Positions 1 through 6,715 of a stretch of 64,000 nt of DNA are shown piece after piece (the stretch's first letter is position 1; each line of letters begins with the position of its first letter). Below the pieces are notes generated by a model. That model was not told the origin of the DNA. It did no database searches and worked only from the letters and a program-made list of their open reading frames with translations. The stretch is taken from positions 62,001 through 126,000 of the forward strand of contig DAIDHD010000083.1 in the NCBI GenBank assembly GCA_027459765.1. The letters run 5' to 3'. Both the position numbers and the translations under genes were made by a program. This stretch comes from Gammaproteobacteria bacterium (GTDB taxonomy: Bacteria > Pseudomonadota > Gammaproteobacteria > Steroidobacterales > Steroidobacteraceae).

Positions 1-88
1 CGTGCCCTCTCCCGGGGAGGTGGCGTCGCGACGCGCTGCATCGATTCGTGGCGTTCGCGGATCGGCCATCGTCCCCGGGTTTCGATAT

Positions 89-436
89 CTACTTCGCAGT
101 GGCAGCCATCTTGTGATGCTCGGCCGCCAGCGCCCGACTCTCGGCCGCCGCCGCCTTCAAATCCTTGGTCAGCGCATCGCAGTGCCTGCTCTGCAGGGCA
201 ATGGCGGGCTTTCCCGCGGTGCGATAGGCATTCGCCATGGTGTGGTGCCAGTCCGCCTTCGCGTCGAGACCGGCGGCCTGATCATCGAACGCCTTGGCAA
301 TCGCCTCGTGATCGGCAGCGCTGCTTGCCGCAGTGATCTGCGCAGCGGTCACCGGGGGCGCAGTGCCCGCGAACGCGACGCTCATCAAACCGACGGCGAG
401 CACGAGGCTGCCGAGAAGTGCTGTGGAACGATTCAT
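89..436 (-). CDS. Small secreted protein of the cnrYXH-copper locus, copy 1 (115 aa, unknown function)
   Basis: This is a 115-aa protein with an N-terminal signal peptide (hydrophobic stretch about residues 6-22, likely cleavage after AFA), so it is probably periplasmic. The mature part is Ala-rich and helical, with repeated His (DHE, WHHTM, EHHKM) and one Cys (RHCDAL), which could bind metal. I do not recognise the family. It lies downstream of the sigma-factor gene on the same strand, and a close paralogue sits in the same place in copy 2 (30817-31164). The conserved position suggests it belongs to the sigma regulon or metal-sensing module. That role is inference. Confidence 0.75.
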   Translation of the reverse strand: MNRSTALLGSLVLAVGLMSVAFAGTAPPVTAAQITAASSAADHEAIAKAFDDQAAGLDAKADWHHTMANAYRTAGKPAIALQSRHCDALTKDLKAAAAESRALAAEHHKMAATAK

Positions 437-584
437 GTAAGTGCTCCTGATCGAAAAGTCTGAGTGTTCGCAGCGTTTTGTCCATCGCTACGGTTCAGCA
501 GGAGTACGTGCGCGAAGCGTCAATCACTCCGCCGATGCGCGGACCGGGGCTAAGGAAATATACGTAGATGACGCGAGTCGCGCG

Positions 585-1160
585 TCAGCTCTCCGCGTGC
601 TGCAGAAGCTCCAGCAGCTTCCTGCGTGCGCGATGGACGCGCAGCTCGACCGCCTTGGTCGTCAGTCCAAGCTGTGCTGCCGCATCGCGATGGCTCATGC
701 CCTGCAAGGCGGTCAGCACCAGAGGTTCCTTGAGCCGCGGCGGCAGTGTGGCGATGGCGCGATCAAGCGCAGCCAGGCGCACGTCGCTGCCATCGTGGGT
801 CTCGCGGTCGGTGTCGGGAAGTTCGACAGCAGCAGAATCAGGGTCGGAAAGTCCAAACCAATGCATGAGTTTTCGCCGAACGGCATGGCGACGCGAGACG
901 TCGCGGCACTTGTTGAGCAGGATGGTGCGGATCCAGGGGCCGAAGGCCTGGCTGGCATCGAAGCGTGATAGCGATAGCCAGGCCGCTACGAATGTGTCCT
1001 GGACGATATCGTAGGCGTCATCGCTCTGGCCAACATAGCGACGCGCGATGCGGTAAAGCGTTGCCTTATGCAGAGTGACGAGAGCCTCGAAAGCGGCGCG
1101 ATCACCGTTCCTTGCGGCGCTGGCAAGATGCGCATCGTCGTGCGCTTCGAAATCGCTCAC
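585..1160 (-). CDS. cnrH: ECF RNA polymerase sigma factor, CnrH-like
   Basis: This 191-aa ECF sigma factor has region 2 around residues 25-95 (SDDAYDIVQDTFVAAW) and region 4 around residues 130-185 (HRDAAAQLGLTTKAVELRVH helix-turn-helix). The length matches Cupriavidus CnrH. It starts with GTG, and the start overlaps the stop of the upstream cnrX-like gene by 4 bp (GTGA), so the two are translationally coupled. The order Y-X-H, with matching sizes of 94, 144 and 191 aa, is that of cnrYXH. By analogy it would be released by the anti-sigma CnrY-like protein on metal sensing. Here the adjacent divergent operon is copper-related rather than nickel/cobalt efflux. Confidence 0.9.
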   Translation of the reverse strand: MSDFEAHDDAHLASAARNGDRAAFEALVTLHKATLYRIARRYVGQSDDAYDIVQDTFVAAWLSLSRFDASQAFGPWIRTILLNKCRDVSRRHAVRRKLMHWFGLSDPDSAAVELPDTDRETHDGSDVRLAALDRAIATLPPRLKEPLVLTALQGMSHRDAAAQLGLTTKAVELRVHRARRKLLELLQHAES

Positions 1161-1591
1161 GGCGCATCCGCGTTGAGTACCCTGACGACGGAACGGTCGA
1201 AGATCGTGGCCTGTGCCGGGGTCAGCACCTCACGCATGCTGAGCACGTGTGCGGTTGTCGCTTCCTGCAGCTGCCGCATCGCCTGATGGAAGTGTCCGAT
1301 GGCCTGTTCGGCCGCAGGACTCATGCGGTGGTCGGTGACGATTGCCTGTGCCAGGTCGTGGTTGGCGAGGCGCATTTCCGCCTCCAACGCTTTGCGTTGG
1401 ACCGCGAAGGACGCCTCTAGTGCCTCGATCCTTGTCTCCTGCTCCTTGGACAGGGCAAGGTCGTGGTGAAGCACACGATCGAGGCCCAAGTTGCTGTCTG
1501 CTCCGCCCTGCCCGAGGCGAACCCCGAGCCATCCGCCCAGCACGGCGAGGAGAAAGGTGAGTGGGATCAGGCCAAGGGCCGCGCGTTTCAT
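1157..1591 (-). CDS. cnrX: Periplasmic metal sensor, CnrX-like
   Basis: This 144-aa protein has an N-terminal membrane anchor (about residues 4-25, LIPLTFLLAVLGGW) followed by a helical periplasmic domain of the CnrX/ZraP fold class. Candidate ligands are His-His near residue 44 (VLHHDLAL), Glu in the next helix, and a C-terminal HFHQAM element comparable to the His/Met ligands of CnrX. The ATG at 1591 was chosen because it gives a proper membrane anchor and overlaps the cnrY-like stop (ATGA). The longer ORF-track start lacks support. It probably binds the inducing metal and relays it to the anti-sigma factor. Metal specificity cannot be read from the sequence. Confidence 0.82.
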   Translation of the reverse strand: MKRAALGLIPLTFLLAVLGGWLGVRLGQGGADSNLGLDRVLHHDLALSKEQETRIEALEASFAVQRKALEAEMRLANHDLAQAIVTDHRMSPAAEQAIGHFHQAMRQLQEATTAHVLSMREVLTPAQATIFDRSVVRVLNADAP

Positions 1592-1872
1592 CGCGCGTCG
1601 CCGACCAGGAGTGTCGAGGCCGCGAGTCGGGTGTAGGGCGCCAGGGCGCTGGCAGACCCATGCACCTCGTGCGAGGCGGCCCACTGGTGCCCAAAGGCCA
1701 AACTGGAAACAGTTCCAATGGCCAGTATTGCGATCTGAGCAGCAAACGCACCGGCGTAAGTGCGACGCTCAGCCGTCCGGGCCTCGACGTCCCGCCATAT
1801 GGCCGACTCCAGTCCGGTCAGCGATCGGTCCAGGGGCGCCCTGGCCAGCCGATCCAGGTCATCTTCCAACAT
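1588..1872 (-). CDS. cnrY: Membrane anti-sigma factor, CnrY-like
   Basis: This 94-aa protein has a short cytoplasmic N-terminus (MLEDDLDRLARAPLDRSLTG), one transmembrane helix at about residues 44-65 (AQIAILAIGTVSSLAF) and a short periplasmic tail. Size, topology and first place in a Y-X-H operon match CnrY, which binds the sigma factor through its N-terminal helix. Sequence similarity to known CnrY is hard to judge by eye, so the call leans on gene order. The paralogue at 32316-32600 has the same length. It is the first gene of the leftward operon and faces the copper operon across a 119-bp gap. Confidence 0.75.
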   Translation of the reverse strand: MLEDDLDRLARAPLDRSLTGLESAIWRDVEARTAERRTYAGAFAAQIAILAIGTVSSLAFGHQWAASHEVHGSASALAPYTRLAASTLLVGDAR

Positions 1873-1902
1873 AAGAACAATCCTTTGCCGGTCAACTGGT
1901 CT

Positions 1903-1961
1903 AGGTACGCGCTGATTCTACCGCCCCCTCATCCGAGGGGTACGGGGTCCCGCCGCGTACC
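1903..1961. promoter_or_regulatory. Palindrome-rich divergent promoter region between cnrY and tolC, copy 1
   Basis: The gap holds CCCCTC-N4-GAGGGG (1925-1940), and GGTACG at 1939 facing CGTACC at 1956, with a further GGTACG at 1903. The same elements in the same order occur at 32631-32688 in copy 2 while nearby bases vary. They are likely recognition elements for the ECF sigma factor or an accessory regulator serving both directions. No -10/-35 consensus was assigned. Confidence 0.55.
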
Positions 1962-1991
1962 CACCCGGAAGTCATCGGAATCGGTGAGGAA

Positions 1992-3422
1992 ATGCCTTTT
2001 AGAAGTGCTATTGGATTGGCGGCGATCATGGCCACCCTGCTGTCCGGGTGCGCCACGCCTCGCGCGGCACAGATGATCCCCGAGGCGCGGAGTCTCTATG
2101 CGGCGCGCACGGCCCTGCCAACGTCCCCGACGGAGAGCCTCAAGGGCGCCAGCAACGGCTTGACCGGGCGGCTGAGGCGTCCAGTAGACGGCGACGCCGC
2201 GGTTCAGATCGCGCTTGTGAACAACCCCCGGGTTGCCGCCATCTACGCCCGCCTGGGATTTGCGGAGGCCGATCTCTACGATGCCGCGCGGCTCTCCAAT
2301 CCGGTCCTTGGGTACACGCGACTGACCAGCGGATCCGAAGCCAGCAAAGTCGACTGGAGCCTGTCACAAAATTTCACCGAGCTCCTGTTCCTTCGGTATC
2401 GACAGGCAGGCGCAGAGAGCCAGGCGCTGCTGGCCAAGCAGCAGGTCGCGCGCGAGCTGCTCGACCTCGAAGCCGAAGTCCGGGCGGCGGATGTGCGCTA
2501 TATCGGGAGCCGCACGAGTGCCGAAATGCGTGAGCGAGTTGCTCAGGCCACGCGAGTGTCGGCCACCTATGCGCAGCAGCTATTTGACGCCGGGAACATC
2601 AGCGCGCTGCAACTGGCCAGAATGCAGGAAGCCGCAACGTTAGCCGCCAATAGCGAACTGCGCGCCAACGCGATCGCGACGAGCGACCGCAATACGCTGC
2701 TCACCGTGATGGGACTGACCACTGATGCCAAGGTCGATCTCGTGGGTGAATATCCGTTACCAGTGAAGGTTGATCTCCAGGCGGCCGAACTCAGCACCTG
2801 GGCTGCTGGCAATAGGCTGGATCTCTTGAGTGCCCGGGAGGCGCTGCGGTTCGCAACCATTGCGCAATCGCACGCCCGACGCTGGCGATGGTTTGGCGAT
2901 ACCTCGATCGGCATCGCGCGAGAAAGAGATGGTGCGGTCGGTCCCGTGCCCGCCGAAACGCTGACGGGTCCCACCGCGAGCATCGCACTGCCGATCTTCA
3001 ATCAAGGTCGAGGCACCGTGAGCCGTGCGCAAGCTGCGGTTCAGCAACTGAACGCCAACGTGCGTTCACTCGAAGTGTCCATCGCCAACGAGGTACCGAG
3101 CCGTATTGCCGCTCTGGAGGCCGCACAACAGTCCGTGGCGCTGTACCGGGACCAAGTCCTCCCAACGCAGAAACGCATTGTCGAGGAGAGCCAGAAGCAG
3201 CAGAACTACATGTTGATCGGCACCTTCGAATTGCTTGCGGCGAAGCAACACCAGATTGAAGGATACGAGGCTTACATCGACGCGCTTCGGGATTACTGGC
3301 TTGCCCACGTCGACCTTCTGCGCGCCACAGGTGGTCGATTCCCGGGATGGGTGAGCGGCCCGGACGGTCAGGTCGCTGAGCCGCTGGTATTCAACGCGAC
3401 CGCCGCCGGAGATCGTCCATGA
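1992..3422 (+). CDS. TolC-family outer-membrane efflux lipoprotein, copy 1
   Basis: This 476-aa protein has a lipoprotein signal with lipobox LLSGC (Cys20), followed by outer membrane efflux protein repeats. The conserved element VDWSLSQNFTELLF lies near residue 117. The second repeat contains NRLDLLSAREALRF and a GRGTVSRAQAAV segment typical of the TolC coiled coil. It resembles CnrC/CzcC-like channels. It is the first gene of the rightward operon, and its stop overlaps the multicopper oxidase start (ATGA). No periplasmic adaptor or RND pump follows, so its partner pump must be elsewhere or it acts differently, for example in place of PcoB/CopB. Paralogues are at 32725 and 51439. Confidence 0.88.
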   Translation: MPFRSAIGLAAIMATLLSGCATPRAAQMIPEARSLYAARTALPTSPTESLKGASNGLTGRLRRPVDGDAAVQIALVNNPRVAAIYARLGFAEADLYDAARLSNPVLGYTRLTSGSEASKVDWSLSQNFTELLFLRYRQAGAESQALLAKQQVARELLDLEAEVRAADVRYIGSRTSAEMRERVAQATRVSATYAQQLFDAGNISALQLARMQEAATLAANSELRANAIATSDRNTLLTVMGLTTDAKVDLVGEYPLPVKVDLQAAELSTWAAGNRLDLLSAREALRFATIAQSHARRWRWFGDTSIGIARERDGAVGPVPAETLTGPTASIALPIFNQGRGTVSRAQAAVQQLNANVRSLEVSIANEVPSRIAALEAAQQSVALYRDQVLPTQKRIVEESQKQQNYMLIGTFELLAAKQHQIEGYEAYIDALRDYWLAHVDLLRATGGRFPGWVSGPDGQVAEPLVFNATAAGDRP

Positions 3423-4723
3423 CCGTGTCCCGTCGCTCGTTGATCACTGCAGCCGGGGCTGCTGCGCTGGGTGCGACTGTGCGCGCGGCATCGGCGCCTG
3501 CGATTCCCAATGTCACAAATGCGGGCCAGCCATCGCGCCACGCCCACCAGCGAGTGAAGACGCTGAATGGCTGGACACTGCCGTACAAACTGGTCGGGGG
3601 CGTCAAGGAATTTCACCTCGTCGCCGAAGAAGTCGATCACGAGTTCGCACCGGGGTGCAAGGCCAAGTGCTGGGGCTACAACGGTGGCACGCCGGGACCG
3701 ACCATCGAGGCCACGGAAGGCGAACGCGTGCGAATTCTCGTCACCAACCGATTGCCCGAGCCTACCTCGATTCATTGGCACGGCATCCTTCTGCCCTCAG
3801 GCATGGACGGTGTCAGCGGTCTCTCGCAGCCCTCGATCGGACCGGGCGAGACGTTTGCCTACGAGTTCACGCTACGTCAGCATGGTACCCACATGTACCA
3901 CCCGCACGCCGATGAGATGGTGCAGATAGCCGTCGGCATGATGGGACTGTTCGTCATTCACCCGGCGGCGGGCGAATCGGTCCCGATCGACCGAGATTTC
4001 GCCTTCCTGCTGCACAATTGGTCGCTGCATCCGGGCACGTTCCGGCCCGATCCCTCGATCATGCTGGATTTCGATCTGTGGACCTTCAACAGCAAGGTGT
4101 TCCCGGCGATCGAACCGCTTGTTGTGCGTGCCGGAGAGCGCGTGCGGATCCGGATCGGCAATGTGTCGATGTACAACCACCCCATTCATCTGCACGGTCA
4201 CGAGTTCGATGTCACGGGTGGTGATGGCGGCCGATGGTCGCGCGATCGTTGGCGCAAGGAGGTCACCGAGATCGTCGGGGTTGGGCAGATGCGCGATCTC
4301 GAGTTTGTCGCCGCGCCCGGGGACTGGGCGCTGCACTGTCACATGTCGCATCACACGATGAATGCGATGGGCCACGGAATACCCAATGTCCTCGGTGCGC
4401 GCATTGCGGATTCGGACGCCAACCTCGAGTCGCTTCTACCCGGCATGATGAACATGGGCGCCAACGGCATGTCAGAGCACCAGGCGCATGTCGAGGCAAT
4501 GAGCTTGCCCGGACCGGCCAATACGCTGCCGATGATGGGTGGCGAAGGTCCATATGGGGCATTGGAAATGGGTGGCATGTTCACAGTCGTCAAGGCCCGC
4601 CACGGTTTGACCGCGGATGACTTTCGCGACCCAGGCTGGTACGCGGCGCCGGAAGGAACGGTCGCCCGGATGATCAGCGAAGATCCGGATTTCGGGGCGC
4701 CGGTGCGGCGGCCCCGCTCGTGA
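3419..4723 (+). CDS. Tat-exported multicopper oxidase, copy 1
   Basis: This 434-aa protein has a twin-arginine signal (MTVSRRSLITAAGAAALGA). All four copper-binding motifs of multicopper oxidases are visible: IHWHG (~residue 119), HMYHPHADEM (~159), HPIHLHGHEF (~257) and HCHMSHHTMNAMGH (~304). Trinuclear and type-1 copper sites therefore look intact. A Met-rich C-terminal segment (GMMNMGANGM, MMGG) resembles copper-handling loops of CueO/CopA. It is shorter than the usual ~500-aa three-domain enzymes. It probably oxidises Cu(I) in the periplasm. It is coupled to tolC upstream and followed by copC and copD. Confidence 0.9.
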   Translation: MTVSRRSLITAAGAAALGATVRAASAPAIPNVTNAGQPSRHAHQRVKTLNGWTLPYKLVGGVKEFHLVAEEVDHEFAPGCKAKCWGYNGGTPGPTIEATEGERVRILVTNRLPEPTSIHWHGILLPSGMDGVSGLSQPSIGPGETFAYEFTLRQHGTHMYHPHADEMVQIAVGMMGLFVIHPAAGESVPIDRDFAFLLHNWSLHPGTFRPDPSIMLDFDLWTFNSKVFPAIEPLVVRAGERVRIRIGNVSMYNHPIHLHGHEFDVTGGDGGRWSRDRWRKEVTEIVGVGQMRDLEFVAAPGDWALHCHMSHHTMNAMGHGIPNVLGARIADSDANLESLLPGMMNMGANGMSEHQAHVEAMSLPGPANTLPMMGGEGPYGALEMGGMFTVVKARHGLTADDFRDPGWYAAPEGTVARMISEDPDFGAPVRRPRS

Positions 4724-4762
4724 TCAATGTCAGTACGCTAGCAATTTAATCAGGAGAAATCG

Positions 4763-5119
4763 ATGAAGACCTTTGTCCCGCTCACGGTGCTGCTGCTCGG
4801 ACTGGTGGTATCCGGGGTTGCGAGTGCGCACGCGCACCTGCATTCGTCGGTTCCCGCAAATCACAGTACCGTAGCCGCGGCGCCCAAGCAGATTGCACTT
4901 GAATTCAATGAACCTGTGCAATTGACCGCCTTGACCGTCCAGAAGGGAGATGGTCCGGCCACGAAACTCGGGCCCCTTGCTGACGCTCCTGCCAAGTCGT
5001 ACTCGCTTACTTTGCCGGCGCTCGAGGCCGGAAGCTACATCGTCAAGTGGCGAGCGGTCAGCGACGACGGGCACGTCATGGCGGACAAGGTGCTCTTCAC
5101 CGTCGGACCAGCCAAGTAA
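4763..5119 (+). CDS. copC: Periplasmic copper-binding protein CopC, copy 1
   Basis: This 118-aa protein has a signal peptide of about 23 residues ending in SAHA. The mature N-terminal His (HAHLHSS) and the C-terminal DDGHVM motif are the Cu(II)-binding His/Asp positions of the CopC beta-barrel family. The family partners with CopD in copper uptake or handling. An ideal ribosome binding site (AGGAGA) lies 7-8 bases before the ATG. A 39-base gap separates it from the multicopper oxidase and 48 bases from copD, all on one strand. Copies 2 (35497) and 3 (54233) have the same length. Confidence 0.92.
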   Translation: MKTFVPLTVLLLGLVVSGVASAHAHLHSSVPANHSTVAAAPKQIALEFNEPVQLTALTVQKGDGPATKLGPLADAPAKSYSLTLPALEAGSYIVKWRAVSDDGHVMADKVLFTVGPAK

Positions 5120-5167
5120 CCAACGAGTGGCGCATCTGCGCCGCCGGTCGCCTACGCAGGCAACACC

Positions 5168-6040
5168 GTGGATATCGACACGCTCGCAGTCCTCACCAAG
5201 GCGTTGGCCTATGGCGCGCTCTTGCTCGGCGCGGGCGGCGCATTGTTTCTCGCGCTGTTCGGGACTCGCCTGAACGCATCGACCGAGGCCGTTCGAAGCG
5301 CAGCGATGATGGCGAGCGGCGTCGGTGCGGTGGCGGTTCTGGTCTGCTATCTGCTGGAAGCGGGCCGAATGGCAGGCGAGATTGCCGGGGTGATGGACCA
5401 CGCGATGCAGCGTCGTCTCATCCACCTGCCGCTCGCCGCCGCCACGTCAGCGCGGCTCCTGGGTGCCACGCTGCTCATCGCGGGAATAGCACCGCGAGAC
5501 GGTGAGGCGAAGATACTCGCAGTGATCGGGGCCACGCTGGTCACTGCGTCCTTTCTGCTCGTGGGGCACTCTGTGACTCATGAGCCGCGCTGGCTCATTG
5601 TATTGCTCTTGGAAGTGCATTTGCTTGTGGCCGCCTTCTGGATCGGCTCGATTATTCCGCTGATCCTGGTGGCGCGGAGGGAAGCACCTGCGGTCGCGTA
5701 CCAGGTCGTGGAACGATTCTCGGCGCTGGCGGTTGTGCTGGTTCCGACGATGGCCGTTGCCGGACTGGTCATGGGCTGGATGTTGATCGGCGGGCACTAC
5801 TCCATTCGAGACGCCTATACAGCCTCACTGACTGGAAAGTTCGGGCTGCTAGTTTTGGCGCTGGGTCTTGCGGCACTGAATCGGGCGCGGCTGGGTCCGG
5901 CATTGGTTGCAGGGACGGACTCGGCAGTGCGGCGCTTCTCGCTAAGCCTGTCGATTGAGCTTTTCATTCTGCTCGGCGTCGTCGCACTGACGGCAACGTT
6001 GACGAGTCTGTTCTCTCCACCGATGGTAGGCATGTCATGA
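5168..6040 (+). CDS. copD: Copper resistance membrane protein CopD, copy 1
   Basis: This 290-aa integral membrane protein has about eight hydrophobic helices and conserved CopD elements (LLVGHSVTHEPRWLI, HLLVAAFWIGSIIPL with a His in the helix). It starts at GTG 5168. CopD proteins are inner-membrane partners of CopC, thought to move copper across the membrane. The stop overlaps the start of the following 148-aa gene (ATGA), showing translational coupling. Confidence 0.9.
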   Translation: MDIDTLAVLTKALAYGALLLGAGGALFLALFGTRLNASTEAVRSAAMMASGVGAVAVLVCYLLEAGRMAGEIAGVMDHAMQRRLIHLPLAAATSARLLGATLLIAGIAPRDGEAKILAVIGATLVTASFLLVGHSVTHEPRWLIVLLLEVHLLVAAFWIGSIIPLILVARREAPAVAYQVVERFSALAVVLVPTMAVAGLVMGWMLIGGHYSIRDAYTASLTGKFGLLVLALGLAALNRARLGPALVAGTDSAVRRFSLSLSIELFILLGVVALTATLTSLFSPPMVGMS

Positions 6041-6483
6041 ACCAGCCCCTGGATGGTGATCGTGAATCGCCTTCGCACCCTGCGCCGCGTCCGAAGCCGC
6101 CGGCGTTTGGGCAGGATTGCACCGTTGGCGATCGGCTGCGGCTCCGATGTCTGAGAAAGGCCATAGGCGAATACTTCTACGCGCGGCGGGGAGCTCGGCA
6201 ACTGATAGCTCTTCGGCGCCAGCTGTTGCAGAGTAGCCCCGGCTTGAGTCCGCGGGCCGTCATGGCGCGAGTCGCCATGTTGTGGTGCGGGGTTTCACAG
6301 CAGGAAGCAGATGTTCTCCTCCAGCGAGCACAGGAGTCCTTTGGCGAATGGCCGAGCCACCATGACATCACGTTCCGGAACTTCGCGGTCTACCTGCTCG
6401 TGACCAAGTACCTGCGAACCCGGTGTGCGACTGGCACGCAACTCGATTTGCAGCGCATCGTTGCGAAGTGGATCCCGACCTGA
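6037..6483 (+). CDS. Conserved 148-aa protein of the cnrYXH-copper locus, copy 1 (unknown function)
   Basis: This soluble, basic protein has no signal peptide or membrane segment. The visible conserved core, shared with the paralogue at 36772, includes FGxDCTVGD, LRCLRKAIGEYF, ESFGEWPSHH and YLRTRCATGT, with three conserved Cys. I do not recognise a domain. Overlap with copD (ATGA) implies co-expression in stoichiometric amounts. A cytoplasmic role next to CopD (copper acceptor, regulator) is possible but is inference. The gene is absent from the third copper operon. Confidence 0.75.
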   Translation: MNQPLDGDRESPSHPAPRPKPPAFGQDCTVGDRLRLRCLRKAIGEYFYARRGARQLIALRRQLLQSSPGLSPRAVMARVAMLWCGVSQQEADVLLQRAQESFGEWPSHHDITFRNFAVYLLVTKYLRTRCATGTQLDLQRIVAKWIPT

Positions 6484-6598
6484 AGGGATCGGGTCGCATC
6501 GGATCTCCAAGGCACCCGCGCAGATGTACCGCCAAACCGGAGCCCGGCAATTCGAGTAATCGTATCTGCTGGATCGCCGTGCAGAGCCCGGTTTCTAT

Positions 6599-6715
6599 TG
6601 CCAAATCTACTGCCAAATCCGGGGGTCCGGGGGGATTGGAGGGGACAAAAATACGAAGGAATTCCGTAAGTTATTGATTTCTAGAATGCGTCTTCGAATC
6701 CCTCTCTCTCCGCCA
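6599..6715. repeat. att-like direct repeat 1: island right arm plus tRNA-Ser 3' end
   Basis: The repeat begins with a tandem TGCCAAATC-type arm motif, then GGGGGTC and a GAATTCnGTAAGTTATTGATT block, and ends with TTCGAATCCCTCTCTCTCCGCCA. That end matches a tRNA-Ser T-arm/acceptor 3' half with encoded CCA. No 5' tRNA half is present, so this is an att fragment and not a functional tRNA. Sister copies lie at 45056-45175 and 48121-48245. Confidence 0.85.

Larger units (their letters stand above)
1..6715. mobile_element. Right part of an integrated island carrying cnrYXH-copper locus copy 1
   Basis: This stretch ends at the first of three direct att-like repeats (6599-6715), and its left end and integrase lie outside the window. 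Its visible cargo is a single divergent copper/sigma locus. The assignment rests on the repeat, which has the same right-arm plus tRNA 3'-end structure that closes the two islands to the right. That the segment is a separate island, rather than the edge of a larger composite, is inference. Confidence 0.5.
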
